Positions 26,750 through 35,571 of a stretch of 54,383 nt of DNA are shown here, piece by piece (position 1 is the first letter of the stretch; the number at the start of each line of letters is the position of its first letter). The stretch spans positions 1 to 54,383 of the forward strand of contig CAZFNS010000013.1 of assembly GCA_964520475.1 (NCBI GenBank), read 5' to 3'. The notes beneath the pieces are model-generated. The model had not been told where the DNA came from. It was given only the letters and a program-made list of their open reading frames with translations, and did not search any database. The position numbers were made by a program, and so were the translations under genes. This DNA comes from Ruminobacter sp964520475. Its GTDB lineage: Bacteria; Pseudomonadota; Gammaproteobacteria; Enterobacterales; Succinivibrionaceae.

Positions 26750-28144
26750 ATGCTCACTTACGATTTCGCCGCGGCGGACGTTCCCATGTACGAATACCTG
26801 CGCGACCGCGTCAGGAAGGACATTCTGAGCGGGGTCCTGCCCCCGGGGTCCCGGCTCCCCTCGAAGCGGAGCCTGGCCGCCCACAACGGGATCAGCGTCA
26901 TAACGGTTCAGAACGCGTATGACCAGCTGGCCGCCGAGGGCTGGATCCGCGCGCTCCCGCGCCGGGGTTATTTCGTGGCGGATCTCGCCGCGCCCGCGGG
27001 AGCGCGCCCGGAGCGGCCCGCCCGGGCGGAGGAGGGCGGCGGGGAGGAGGAGCGCCCCGCGATCGATCTGTCGGACAACCGGACCAGCCCGGCCGTCTTC
27101 CCCTTTTCGGTGTGGGCCCGGATCATGCGCCGGGTGACGCGCCTGCGGCGCGCCGATCTGATGAAGCCGTCGCCCGCCGCCGGGGTTTACGAGCTGCGGG
27201 CCGCCATCGCGGAACACCTCCGGTCCTTCCGCGGCCTGACGGCCGACCCGGAGCGCGTGGTGGTGGGGGCCGGCTCCGAGTACCTGTACGGCATCCTGCT
27301 CCGGCTCATCGGCACCGACAAGATATACTGCCTCGAGGATCCCGGGCACCGCAAGACCGCCATGGTTTACGCGGACAACGGGGCGGAGCTCCGCTTCGCC
27401 CGGGTGGACGAAGGCGGCATGATCGTCGCGGATCTGCGCGCGTCGGGCGCGGACGTGGCGCACCTGAGCCCCGGGCACCATTTCCCGACGGGGGCGGCCA
27501 TGCCGGCCGGGCGCCGCTACGAGCTGCTCGCCTGGGCGAACGAGCGGCCGGGCCGCTACGTCGTCGAGGACGACTACGACAGCGAGTTCCGCGTGAGCGG
27601 GCGCCCCGCGCCGACCCTCAAGAGCCTCGACGCCCTCGGGAAGGTCGTGTACATGAACACCTTCTCGAAGTCGCTCGCCTCGACCGTGCGCGTGAGCTAC
27701 ATGGTGCTGCCGGACGATCTCGCCGCGCGCTTCCGGAGCCGCCTGGCGCTTTACTCGAGCACCGTGTCCAACTTCGAGCAGTACGCGCTCGCCGAATTCA
27801 TCCGGCTCGGCTTTTTCGAAAAGCACCTGAACCGCGCGCGGCTCCGCTACGCCCGGCTGCGCGCCCGGGCGCTCGAGTGCGTGGCGCGAAGTTCCTTCGC
27901 CGGCCGCTGCGAAGTCGTCGGGAACGACGCGGGCCTCCATTTCCTGCTCAGGGTAGACACGGATCTCTCCGACGCGGAGTTCAAGCGGCGGCTGCTCGCC
28001 CGCGGCGTGCGCGTGAGCGCGCTCTCGGACTACGCCCGGAGCGGCGCGCCCGGGGACACCCGCCTTTTCCTCGTCGACTACTCGAACCTGAGCATAGACG
28101 ATCTCGCGCAGGCCCTGGAGATTATGAGCGGCGCCGTCGGCTGA
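26750..28144 (+). CDS. pdxR: MocR-family transcriptional regulator, probably PdxR
   Basis: A 464-residue GntR/MocR regulator. A winged helix-turn-helix at about 12-80 (RLPSKRSLAAHNGISVITVQ) is fused to a fold-type I aminotransferase-like domain. The PLP lysine is Lys307 in NTFSKSL, and an EDDYDSEF block precedes it. MocR proteins bind PLP as effector rather than catalyse transamination. PdxR members activate pdxST when PLP is low and repress themselves. The divergent arrangement with pdxS supports PdxR. A GGAGGAGG site (26735-26742) fixes the start. The function is inferred from the family and position. Confidence 0.9.
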   Translation: MLTYDFAAADVPMYEYLRDRVRKDILSGVLPPGSRLPSKRSLAAHNGISVITVQNAYDQLAAEGWIRALPRRGYFVADLAAPAGARPERPARAEEGGGEEERPAIDLSDNRTSPAVFPFSVWARIMRRVTRLRRADLMKPSPAAGVYELRAAIAEHLRSFRGLTADPERVVVGAGSEYLYGILLRLIGTDKIYCLEDPGHRKTAMVYADNGAELRFARVDEGGMIVADLRASGADVAHLSPGHHFPTGAAMPAGRRYELLAWANERPGRYVVEDDYDSEFRVSGRPAPTLKSLDALGKVVYMNTFSKSLASTVRVSYMVLPDDLAARFRSRLALYSSTVSNFEQYALAEFIRLGFFEKHLNRARLRYARLRARALECVARSSFAGRCEVVGNDAGLHFLLRVDTDLSDAEFKRRLLARGVRVSALSDYARSGAPGDTRLFLVDYSNLSIDDLAQALEIMSGAVG

Positions 28145-28195
28145 GGGGGCGGGAACGGCGGGGCGGGCGCCCGGCGCGCGGTTCCCCCGCGCGCG

Positions 28196-28230
28196 AAAAG
28201 AAAACCGGCGGGCGCCGGGGCGCCCGCCGG
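28196..28230 (-). terminator. Terminator of the 28256 membrane-protein gene
   Basis: A strong GC stem (28205-28216 with 28219-28230) is followed on the minus strand by TTTTCTTTT (28204-28196). It may also slow transcription arriving from pdxR. Confidence 0.75.
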
Positions 28231-28255
28231 GAGAGAGGCCGCGCGGCCGTCCGCC

Positions 28256-28810
28256 TTACTTCGCGAACATGCGCTTCATGACGGCGATCCACATGACGAG
28301 CGCGAACACCATGATCCCGAACTGGGCGAGCGCGGTCAGGCAGGCGGCCGCGATCAGCGTCCCGTGGCTCTCGAGAAAAGAGCCGAGGCTGTCGTACATG
28401 ACGTCGGTTCCCGCTTCGGGATCGATTTCGAGCGAGCCCGCGGCGACGGCCCCCGCGAGGGCGAAGCCGAGCGCGATCCCCATGAGCGTCGAAGCGATCA
28501 TGCTTCCCGCGAACAGGTACTTGAGCAGGCGGAGCTTCGCGGCCAGGGCCGGCAGGAACGGCCGGAAATAAGCCTCGGAGCGGTGCATGGCCCAGACGCT
28601 CGCGACGGCGCCCGCGAAGCCGGCGAGGCCCGCGAGGCCGCCGAGCGTCCCGCCGAAGCGGGAGAACACGGCGCCCGCGATCACCGCGGCGCCGCACCAG
28701 GCCACCAGTTTCCTGAGGCCGCCGGGGCACGGGGGCGGGTTTCGCGGATCCGGCGGAAGGCCCGCGGCGGATTCGTCTTCCGCCGGGGACCGGGCGATAA
28801 AATGTTTCAT
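28256..28810 (-). CDS. Four-helix membrane protein, unknown, paralogue A
   Basis: A 184-residue protein with four predicted membrane helices (about 36-52, 58-76, 97-122 and 152-178) and a Pro-rich cytoplasmic N-terminus. I recognise no named family. It shares an architecture and short motifs with the next gene at 29264. Both have an AYFRP segment followed by a Lys-rich connector (AAKLRLLKYLF versus SGKLLVLELLY), and both end with VMW-hydrophobic-basic. An acidic loop (EIDPEAGTD) precedes the last helix. The two genes run in tandem on the minus strand, with an assembly gap between them that can be closed by a 55-bp overlap. Confidence 0.75.
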   Translation of the reverse strand: MKHFIARSPAEDESAAGLPPDPRNPPPCPGGLRKLVAWCGAAVIAGAVFSRFGGTLGGLAGLAGFAGAVASVWAMHRSEAYFRPFLPALAAKLRLLKYLFAGSMIASTLMGIALGFALAGAVAAGSLEIDPEAGTDVMYDSLGSFLESHGTLIAAACLTALAQFGIMVFALVMWIAVMKRMFAK

Positions 28811-28881
28811 AAAATTCCTCCTTTTGTTACGGCGCGGGGCGCGGGAGACCGGCTCCCGCGTTTTCCCGAAGCGGAAAATCG

Positions 28882-29091
28882 ATTTTCCCGCGGCCGGGGA
28901 GAACTGTCAAGCGCCCGCGGGCGAAACCGCGCGGCGNNNNNNNNNNNNNNNNNNNNNNNNNNNNNNNNNNNNNNNNNNNNNNNNNNNNNNNNNNNNNNNN
29001 NNNNNNNNNNNNNNNNNNNNNNNNNNNNNNNNNNNNATTTTCCCGCGGCCGGGGAGAACTGTCAAGCGCCCGCGGGCGAAACCGCGCGGCG
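28882..29091. other. False gap: 55-bp overlap on both sides of 100 N
   Basis: The 55 bases before the N run (28882-28936) and the 55 bases after it (29037-29091) are identical. This is the signature of two contigs overlapping by one assembly k-mer. Collapsing one copy and the N run removes 155 bases. The remaining intergenic DNA (28811-29207) holds no gene that I can support. Confidence 0.95.
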
Positions 29092-29207
29092 GATCGCGGG
29101 CCGCGGGTTTTAAGCGCCGCCCGGGCCGGCGGAAAGGGCAAGGAAGGGTAAGGGAACGGCTCCGGCCGGGCGGCGGGGCTCCCGGCGGCGCGGGAACCGC
29201 GGCGCGC

Positions 29208-29238
29208 AAAAAAAAACCGGGGCCCTCGGGTCCCGGTT
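29208..29238 (-). terminator. Terminator of the 29264 membrane-protein gene
   Basis: AACCGGG (29215-29221) pairs with CCCGGTT (29232-29238), with an inner CCC/GGG extension. A run of nine A (29208-29216) provides the U tract on the minus strand. Confidence 0.85.
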
Positions 29239-29263
29239 CCGCCGCCGCGGGTCGCCGCGGGGG

Positions 29264-29842
29264 TTATCTCAGCCTGATCTTCGCGAGGGCGAGGAGCCAC
29301 ATGACGAAGCCCCAGGCGCAGACGCAGGCGTGGATCAGGAAGGCCAGGTAGGTGAAGATGATGATCCCGGTATGGCTGTTCTCGAACCCGTCGGGGAGAT
29401 CGAAGAAGAAAAAGCCGTGCCGGGACAGCGTTTCGAGATCGTCGAGATCGTCCAGGTAATCGAGGAAACGGTGCGTTCCCATGTACTGGGACATGGTCGC
29501 GTACGCCAGGATCATGAGCAGGGCCCAGCTGAGCGGGTAGAGCAGCTCCAGAACCAGCAGCTTCCCGGATAAGCCCGGCAGGGGCCGGAAGTAGGCCCGG
29601 GCCCGGTTCAGGGCGAGCGTGCCCGCGGCGACCGCGACCAGATTGTAAAACATGATGAGGCTGCTGCCGTAGCCGGACGCGTTCCACAGGATCCAGCCGG
29701 ACGCGGCGAGGACGCCGCCGCCGATAATCAGGATCAGAAAAAGCAGCGACGCGGCGGGGAGGGGGTTCCCCGGGGCGGAGCCGTCCGGGCCCTCGGTGAG
29801 CTTCCGGGCGGATTCCATGATTTTGACGATGGTCTCGGTCAT
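29264..29842 (-). CDS. Four-helix membrane protein, unknown, paralogue B
   Basis: A 192-residue membrane protein with four helices (about 29-53, 60-77, 94-116 and 158-188), distantly paralogous to the preceding gene. It has the AYFRPLPGLSGK connector and the same C-terminal layout. The loop before the last helix is strikingly acidic (DYLDDLDDLETL) and is followed by an aromatic run (HGFFFFDLPDG). No named family is recognised. Its own terminator and the spacing to paralogue A suggest separate transcripts. The acidic and hydrophobic surface suggests a small inner-membrane sensor or transporter accessory, but this is a guess. Confidence 0.75.
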   Translation of the reverse strand: MTETIVKIMESARKLTEGPDGSAPGNPLPAASLLFLILIIGGGVLAASGWILWNASGYGSSLIMFYNLVAVAAGTLALNRARAYFRPLPGLSGKLLVLELLYPLSWALLMILAYATMSQYMGTHRFLDYLDDLDDLETLSRHGFFFFDLPDGFENSHTGIIIFTYLAFLIHACVCAWGFVMWLLALAKIRLR

Positions 29843-29999
29843 AAAAGTTTTCCTCTCTTTTTGTTCTCTCGTTTTGTTGTCCCTGCCGGTTAGCGGCCCG
29901 TTCCCGCGCCGCGCGGCCGAACGCGCGCCGGGGGCGGAAAGGCCCGCCGCGGGAATGGGGATGGGATGCGGTTTAAGGGGGGAAGACCGGTTAGGTCAA

Positions 30000-30090
30000 T
30001 GGCGGTGAGGAAGGGATTTGAACCCTTGATACGCGTTAAACGTATACACACTTTCCAGGCGTGCTCCTTCAGCCACTCGGACACCTCACC
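30000..30090 (-). tRNA. tRNA-Ser (GGA)
   Basis: The acceptor stem GGTGAGG (minus, 30090-30084) pairs with CCTCACC (30010-30004), followed by discriminator G and an encoded CCA ending at 30000. The anticodon loop is CTGGAAA, giving GGA, and there is a long class II variable arm. It decodes UCC/UCU. Confidence 0.95.
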
Positions 30091-30104
30091 TTAAAGACAG
30101 AACA

Positions 30105-30132
30105 ATTTTAACGTTTTATGAGTTTTATGCAA
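30105..30132 (-). promoter_or_regulatory. Promoter of tRNA-Ser(GGA)
   Basis: On the minus strand TTGCAT (30132-30127) and TAAAAT (30110-30105), spaced 16, lie 14 bases upstream of the tRNA. The surrounding 30091-30240 region is AT-rich to GC-rich and holds no gene. Confidence 0.55.
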
Positions 30133-30239
30133 GCAAAAAAACACAATTTTTGCTTTTTTCGGCGCCGCGCCCGCGCCCCGGCCGGGCGGTACGGTTCCCC
30201 GGGGCCGCGCCCGAGGCGGGAATGTTTCCCCGTTAGGTA

Positions 30240-30268
30240 TTGCTAACAAAATTAAATTGTGCTATTAT
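30240..30268 (+). promoter_or_regulatory. feoAB promoter
   Basis: TTGCTA (30240-30245) and TATTAT (30263-30268) are spaced 17. The leader to feoA is about 180 bases and contains an 8-bp hairpin (GACGGCCG 30303-30310 with CGGCCGTC 30326-30333). I find no clear Fur or FNR box, although iron/oxygen control would be expected. Confidence 0.6.
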
Positions 30269-30451
30269 GCGCTTTAAGTTAGCCTACGATAACAGATGTT
30301 GAGACGGCCGAGGTGCGAGATCCCCCGGCCGTCCGGCCGGTCCGCCCCCTCCCGCGCCCGCGGGACCGGGCGGGCCGCCGTCTGTCGGGGCGCCGCCTCC
30401 GGGCGGAAGGATAACGCCGTACCTTTGTACTTTTTTGTTCGAGAAATAAAT

Positions 30452-30676
30452 ATGCTGTTGAAAGATCTTAACGCGGGCCGGGCCGCCGTGATAACGCGGC
30501 TGCTCTCGCGGGGGCTCCACAACCGCCGTCTGTGCGAGATGGGGTTCCTCCCGGGAACGGCTCTCAAAATAAAGCACCGGGCGCCGCTCGGCTACCCGAT
30601 CGCCATCGACCTGAGAGGCTACGAGATCATCGTGGGCCCCGAAGACGCCAGATCGATAGAAGTGGAGGCCGCGTAA
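30452..30676 (+). CDS. feoA: Ferrous iron transport protein A
   Basis: A 74-residue SH3-like FeoA protein: MLLKDLNAG at the start, the central RRLCEMGFLPGTALKI block and the C-terminal IAIDLRGYEIIV strands are all family features. It is a cytoplasmic partner of FeoB. The ATG at 30452 is preferred to upstream frames because it gives the normal FeoA length. The stop is two bases before feoB. Confidence 0.95.
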   Translation: MLLKDLNAGRAAVITRLLSRGLHNRRLCEMGFLPGTALKIKHRAPLGYPIAIDLRGYEIIVGPEDARSIEVEAA

Positions 30677-30678
30677 AG

Positions 30679-32973
30679 ATGAGCGCATGCAGCTGCTGCG
30701 GCTGCGGGGAGGCCCCCCGCGCCGGAACCTCCGCGGTAAAACGCGTCATGCTCGCCGGCAACCCCAATTGCGGCAAGAGCACCCTGTTCAACCGCCTGTG
30801 CAACCTCCACGTCCGCACGGGCAACTACCCGGGCGTAACCGTCAGCCGCCACACCGGCAGCTACGGGGCGAACGTCCGGATCGTCGATCTTCCCGGCACC
30901 TATTCCCTCAACAGCGCCACCGCCGACGAGCGCGTGGCCTGCGCCGAGCTGCTCTCGGGCAGCGCCGACCTCATCGTCAACGTGATCGACGCGACCACCC
31001 TCGAGCGCAGCCTCTACCTCACCACGGAGCTGCGCATGCTCGGGATCCCCATGGCGGTCGTCCTCAACATGTGGGACGAGGCGAGGAAGCGCCGCATCGG
31101 CATCGACCCCGGCAAACTCGCGGCGAGTCTCGGCTGTCCGGTCGTCCCGGTGAGCGCGGCCACGGGCGAGGGGCTCGACGCCCTCGGCGAGCTGCTCCGC
31201 GCCTCGGCGTGGCAGCAATGCCCGCCCGAGTACCTGGGCGGGGCGGCCGTCGCCGCCGAGTTCGCGAAGATCGTCGCCGCGGCCCCCGAGCCCTTTAAAG
31301 AGAAGGCGCTGTTCTACGCGAAGAGCGCGGTGCTCGGCGACCCGTGCCCGCCGTCCCTCGCGGGGCACGAGGCGTTCGCCGCCGCCGTGAGCGCGGCCCG
31401 CCCGCGGATCACCGGCGACCGCGACACCGTTTACCAGGCGATCTCCGAGGACCGCTACGCGAAGATCGGGGAGATGGTCCGCGGCTGCGCCGCCGCTTCT
31501 CCCGAAGCCGCGGCTGAGACCCGGCCCGAGGGCTCGCGGCTCACCCGCCTCGTCGACGGCGTGGTCCTCAACCGCTTCCTCGCGTTCCCCGTGTTCCTCG
31601 CGGTCATGTGCGCCGTCTACTATATCTCGGTGACCTGGCTCGGCTCCATCGTGACCGACTGGGCCAACGACGTGCTCTTCGGCGAGGAGATCATCCCGGC
31701 CGTCAAGGAGCGGGTCGCCGCCCTCGGCGCGCCCGACTGGCTCACCGCGCTGACCGGCGACGGCGTCGTCGGCGGCGTGGGCGCGGTGCTCGGCTTCGTG
31801 CCCCAGATGATCATCCTGTTCCTGCTCCTGTCGCTGCTCGAGGAATGCGGCTACATGACCCGGGCGGCGTTCATCCTCGACCGCGTCTTCAATCTGATCG
31901 GCCTGAGCGGGCGCGCCTTCATCCCGTACCTCATCGGATCGGGCTGCGGCGTCCCGGCGCTCATGACCTCGCGCACCCTCGGCTCGGAAAGCGAGCGGCG
32001 GATCTCGCTCTTCACCGCCACCATGATCCCCTGCGGGGCCAAGCTGCCGGTGATCATCGTGTTCGCGGGCGCGGTGTTCGCCGACATCCCGTTCTTCGCC
32101 CCGGGCATGTACCTCATGTCGATCCTGATGGTCGTGATCTCCGCGTCCGTGCTCCGGAAGTTCGCGCCGTTCAAGCCCTCGGTCGCGCCCCTCATGCTCG
32201 AGCTCCCCGCGTACCGCGTGCCGATGCTCCGGGCGGTCGCCCTGTCCGTGTGGCACCGCGTCGAAGGCTATATCACCAAGGCCGGGCGGATCATCTTCCC
32301 GTGCGTGACCGCGCTGTGGCTGCTCTCCCACGTAGGCTACGACGCCGAAAGCCGCGGCTTCGTCATGCTCGAGGACGAGGAGGCCGGCTCGAGCCTCATC
32401 GCGGACGCGGTAAGGCCGGTGTCGGGGATCTTCGCGCCGGTCGGCTTCGACGACTACCGGGCCACGGTCTCGGTCGTCACCGGGCTGCTGGCCAAGGAAG
32501 CCATCGTCAGCGCCATGGCCGTGTTCTCGGGGGCGGAGGAGCCCGAGGAAGCGGAGGAGGGCGCCAGCGCCGAGGAGATCCGCGCCGCGGACGACTCGCG
32601 CAACGCCTTCTACGGGGCCCTCCGGAACGCGATGTTTCACATCGACGAGAAGGGCGTCGTCGGGATCCTCGCCGCGCTGTCCTTCGTGATCTTCAACCTC
32701 TTCACCATTCCCTGCGTGGCCGCGGTGGGCGTGCTCCGCAAGGAGATCGGCAGCGCGCGGCTCTTCTGGACGGCGGTGGCCTACCAGCTGGGGCTGAGCT
32801 ACGCGGCGGCGCTCGTCGTGTACCAGATCGGGCTCGTCGCGACCGGCGCCGGGGCCTTCGGGCCGTGGACCGCCGCGGCGATCGCCTGCCTCGCGGTTCT
32901 CGCCTGGATCCTCTTTATCAAGAAACCGGCCGAGACGGAGGAAGCCATCGCCTTCGAGCTGATCAACAATTAG
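30679..32973 (+). CDS. feoB: Ferrous iron transporter FeoB
   Basis: A 764-residue Fe(II) permease with the standard plan. A G-domain has G1 GNPNCGKS (27-34), G3 DLPG (70-73) and a NMWD G4. A helical spacer domain and two Gate modules with about ten membrane helices follow (CG-x-P-like segments GSGCGVPALM and IPCGAKLP). The N-terminus is unusual: it starts MSACSCCGCG with four cysteines at positions 4, 6, 7 and 9, ahead of the G-domain. No feoC is encoded here. The start at 30679 fits the tight feoA spacing. A strong terminator follows at 32994. Confidence 0.97.
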   Translation: MSACSCCGCGEAPRAGTSAVKRVMLAGNPNCGKSTLFNRLCNLHVRTGNYPGVTVSRHTGSYGANVRIVDLPGTYSLNSATADERVACAELLSGSADLIVNVIDATTLERSLYLTTELRMLGIPMAVVLNMWDEARKRRIGIDPGKLAASLGCPVVPVSAATGEGLDALGELLRASAWQQCPPEYLGGAAVAAEFAKIVAAAPEPFKEKALFYAKSAVLGDPCPPSLAGHEAFAAAVSAARPRITGDRDTVYQAISEDRYAKIGEMVRGCAAASPEAAAETRPEGSRLTRLVDGVVLNRFLAFPVFLAVMCAVYYISVTWLGSIVTDWANDVLFGEEIIPAVKERVAALGAPDWLTALTGDGVVGGVGAVLGFVPQMIILFLLLSLLEECGYMTRAAFILDRVFNLIGLSGRAFIPYLIGSGCGVPALMTSRTLGSESERRISLFTATMIPCGAKLPVIIVFAGAVFADIPFFAPGMYLMSILMVVISASVLRKFAPFKPSVAPLMLELPAYRVPMLRAVALSVWHRVEGYITKAGRIIFPCVTALWLLSHVGYDAESRGFVMLEDEEAGSSLIADAVRPVSGIFAPVGFDDYRATVSVVTGLLAKEAIVSAMAVFSGAEEPEEAEEGASAEEIRAADDSRNAFYGALRNAMFHIDEKGVVGILAALSFVIFNLFTIPCVAAVGVLRKEIGSARLFWTAVAYQLGLSYAAALVVYQIGLVATGAGAFGPWTAAAIACLAVLAWILFIKKPAETEEAIAFELINN

Positions 32974-32993
32974 GGCGGGGAATCTCCCGCGCG

Positions 32994-33027
32994 GGCCGTC
33001 CGGCGTCTGCCGGGCGGCCTTTTTTTT
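32994..33027 (+). terminator. Terminator after feoB
   Basis: An 11-bp stem (32994-33004 with 33009-33019, one G-U) with a GTCT loop is followed by eight T. Confidence 0.9.
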
Positions 33028-33079
33028 CGCGGGCCCGCGGGGGGACGCGGGCGGGGGTGGCGCGGCCGCGCCGGGTCGG

Positions 33080-33085
33080 TTAGAA
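33080..33085 (+). promoter_or_regulatory. -10 element upstream of the aldo/keto reductase
   Basis: TAGAAT 39 bases before the chosen ATG. It overlaps a possible upstream start at 33085, which argues against that start. Confidence 0.35.
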
Positions 33086-33123
33086 TGGATCGGAGGAAAG
33101 AGACGACGGGGGAGGGAACGGTC

Positions 33124-34041
33124 ATGAAGATAGGCGGAACCGATATCGAGACGTTTCCCGTGGGGGCCGGGTGCATGCGCTTCGGCTCGTTCGGGACGGA
33201 GCGGATGGCGGGGTACATTCACGCGGCGCTCGAGTGCGGCGTGAATTTCTTCGATCACGCCGACGTCTACGCGGACGGGCGGAGCGAAAGCGTCTTCGGG
33301 GACGCCCTCGCCGCGGACCGCTCGATCCGGCGGGAGGATCTGATCGTCCAGACCAAATGCGGGATCTGCCCGGAGCGGCGCTGCTACGATCTCTCGAGAG
33401 AGCATATCCTCCGCTCGGTCGACGGGAGCCTCGCCCGGCTGCGCTGCGGATATCTCGACTTCCTGCTCCTGCACCGGCCCGACGCCCTGGCCGATTACGA
33501 CGAGATCGCCGAGGCCTTCCGGATCCTGCGCGACTCGGGCAAGGTCCGGCACTTCGGCGTCTCCAACCACAATCCCGGGCAGATCCGGCTGCTCAGACGG
33601 CACGCGGACGTGCCGGTCTGCGTCAACCAGCTCCAGCTGAGCGTCCCGGTCTCGTCCATGATCTCGGCGGGGCTCGAGGTGAACATGACGACCCCGGGCG
33701 CGGTCTGCCGCGACGGCGGGGTCCTCGACTACTGCCGCCTGGAGGGGATCACCGTGCAGGCCTGGTCGCCGTTCCAGATGCCGGACTGGCGGGGCTGCTT
33801 CATCAACTCGCCCGACTACGGGCCGCTCAACAAGCTGCTGTGGGACATGTCCCAAGCCCGCGGGGTCACGCCCGAAGCCTTGGCCTGCGCCTGGATCCTG
33901 CGCCATCCCGCCCGGATCATGGTCATAGCCGGCACCGCCGACCCCGCGCGCCTGCGCGGGATCGCCAAAGGCGCGGAGATAAGGCTCTCGCGCGACGAGT
34001 GGTACGCAATCTACCTCGCGGCCGGGCATATCCTGCCCTGA
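33124..34041 (+). CDS. Aldo/keto reductase (YdhF-like)
   Basis: A 305-residue NADPH-dependent aldo/keto reductase. The catalytic tetrad segments are visible: Asp and Tyr in FFDHADVYADG, Lys in VQTKCGIC and His in FLLLHRPD. The FGVSNHNPGQI block and the nucleotide-binding C-terminus (VIAGTADPARL) follow. Sequence style and length suggest the YdhF-like subgroup. The substrate is unknown. I chose the ATG at 33124 because GGGGGAGGG lies just upstream, and the alternative at 33085 sits inside the -10 box. It is a single gene with a terminator before traH. Confidence 0.92.
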   Translation: MKIGGTDIETFPVGAGCMRFGSFGTERMAGYIHAALECGVNFFDHADVYADGRSESVFGDALAADRSIRREDLIVQTKCGICPERRCYDLSREHILRSVDGSLARLRCGYLDFLLLHRPDALADYDEIAEAFRILRDSGKVRHFGVSNHNPGQIRLLRRHADVPVCVNQLQLSVPVSSMISAGLEVNMTTPGAVCRDGGVLDYCRLEGITVQAWSPFQMPDWRGCFINSPDYGPLNKLLWDMSQARGVTPEALACAWILRHPARIMVIAGTADPARLRGIAKGAEIRLSRDEWYAIYLAAGHILP

Positions 34042-34102
34042 GCCGCTTCCGCCGGTTCCGCGGCCGCGCCGCTAAGGCTTTGGAGCCGCGCCTTCCCGCG
34101 GC

Positions 34103-34127
34103 GCCCCGGTAAAATCGGGGCGTTTTT
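34103..34127 (+). terminator. Terminator between the aldo/keto reductase and traH
   Basis: GCCCCG (34103-34108) pairs with CGGGGC (34116-34121), followed by G and five T. The loop TAAAAT could also act as a -10 for traH. Confidence 0.6.
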
Positions 34128-34141
34128 CACGGGAGGCTCTC

Positions 34142-35536
34142 ATGGCGGCGGCGACATTTCTCAAAACGGCCCTTCCGGCCCTGTTCTTCCTGGCCTGCGC
34201 CGGCGCGCGGGCCGATCTCAACGCGGACATGGCCGCGGCTTTCCGGCAGATGCGCCACGAGACCCGCCCCGAAGTCTTCGAGACGGAGCGCCGCGGCGTC
34301 ATCGCCGGCGGGTCGCTCAGCGTCCGGAGCCCCCTCGGGCGCGAGGATCTGCTCGCGGTGAGCGCCCCCGGGGCGAAAGCCGGGTGCCGCGGCATCGACC
34401 TCTACGCCGGCTCCTTCTCCTACGTGAACCGCGAGGAGTTCATCAAATTTCTGCGCGCCATCGCCGCCAACGCCGAGGGCTACGCCTTCGAGATCGCCCT
34501 GAGCAGCATGTGCGAGAAGTGCGCCCAGCACATCGAGACCCTGCAGCGGAAGATCCAGTCCCTCAACGAGTACTTCGGGAACAGCTGCCAGCTCGCCCAG
34601 GGCGTGGTGAACGACACCCTGGGCGCCTTCGGGCGCAAGGGGCTCAACGACGCCTCGCTCGCCGGGCAGTTCGCGGGGGCGGGGGACCTCTTCGAGACGA
34701 GCACCGCGACGGACACGGCCGGGCTTTACCGGAGCGCCGCGCGCTACGAAGAGGCGTCCGGAGGGGACGCGGGCGCGGGGGATCTCACCGGCAACCTCAT
34801 GTGGAAGCGGCTCATGAAGAGCGCCCTGTTCCGGAACGACCCGGCGCTCGCGGAGGGGGTCATGAGCATGACCGGAACCGTGATCGTCTCGGAGGACGGC
34901 CGGGACGTGAGCATCCTGCCGGGCGGGCGGATCACCCTCAAAGACCTGGCCGCGGGCGGGGGCGCGTACCTGTACCGCTGCGGGGGCGGCGGGGAGTGCG
35001 CCGCCGTGACGGTGGGGCGCGCGGAGCTCACGGGCTTCGCCGGGCTCATCAGGCGCTACCTGCTCGGGGACGGGGACGGCGCCGCCGGCCCGGACGCCGC
35101 CGCGGGCGGGGGCGGGATCATCGGCAAGTACGCGGCCAACCGGGGCGGGTTCACCGAAGACGAGCGGGAGTTCCTCGCGGCGCTGCCCGAGGGAACGGGA
35201 GCCATGATCCGCACCCTGAGCGCCCGGAGCGAGGGCGCGGCCCGCCTGTTCGCGGCCCGGACCGCGGAGATCATGGGCCTTCTGTACGCGCGCAACCTGG
35301 TCATGTCCTACCTGGACGCGGCCGGGGCCGCCGCCGCGGGGTCGGACAACGCCTACGCGGGGATCCTCCGCCAAAAGCTCGCCGAAGTCAGGGAGACGGT
35401 GAACGCCGAGACGTCTTATCTCGGCGGGGCGCTCGGCGGCTTCGGGGAACTGAGCCGGATCTACCGGGACTACCTCGCGCTGCTGCCCGAAGAGGATTAC
35501 GTGCCCGCGGAGGCCGCGGGCGCCGGGGATTTCTGA
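34142..35536 (+). CDS. traH: TraH-like F-type conjugative pilus assembly protein
   Basis: A 464-residue secreted protein with a clear signal peptide (cleavage near ARAD, residue 24). The TraH core is unmistakable: the GCRGIDLYAGSFSYVNREEF block (about 81-100), AANAEGYAFEIALSSMCEKC (about 110-129) and the SLNEYFGNSCQLAQGVV stretch, with paired cysteines. The length matches F TraH (about 458). TraH is a periplasmic protein of the F-type secretion system, needed for pilus assembly and retraction with TraF, TraG, TraU, TraW and TrbC. None of these is adjacent. A GGGAGG site precedes the ATG. It is intact and host-like in GC. Confidence 0.9.
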   Translation: MAAATFLKTALPALFFLACAGARADLNADMAAAFRQMRHETRPEVFETERRGVIAGGSLSVRSPLGREDLLAVSAPGAKAGCRGIDLYAGSFSYVNREEFIKFLRAIAANAEGYAFEIALSSMCEKCAQHIETLQRKIQSLNEYFGNSCQLAQGVVNDTLGAFGRKGLNDASLAGQFAGAGDLFETSTATDTAGLYRSAARYEEASGGDAGAGDLTGNLMWKRLMKSALFRNDPALAEGVMSMTGTVIVSEDGRDVSILPGGRITLKDLAAGGGAYLYRCGGGGECAAVTVGRAELTGFAGLIRRYLLGDGDGAAGPDAAAGGGGIIGKYAANRGGFTEDEREFLAALPEGTGAMIRTLSARSEGAARLFAARTAEIMGLLYARNLVMSYLDAAGAAAAGSDNAYAGILRQKLAEVRETVNAETSYLGGALGGFGELSRIYRDYLALLPEEDYVPAEAAGAGDF

Positions 35537-35571
35537 ACCCCCGCGGGGGCGCGGCGCCCCTCAGCGCGGCA

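Noticed and set aside
28882..29091. 55-bp direct repeats as insertion-element ends or attachment sites
   Set aside because: Each repeat pair flanks exactly 100 N with the same 55-base length in three places, which indicates contig overlaps rather than biology.
33085..33123. Upstream ATG for the aldo/keto reductase at 33085
   Set aside because: It overlaps the -10 element, and the residues before the ATG at 33124 have no family support, while the later start has a good ribosome-binding site.
30619..34029. A 1136-codon minus-strand frame over feoB and the aldo/keto reductase
   Set aside because: It crosses several confirmed genes and their terminators and has composition typical of shadow frames.
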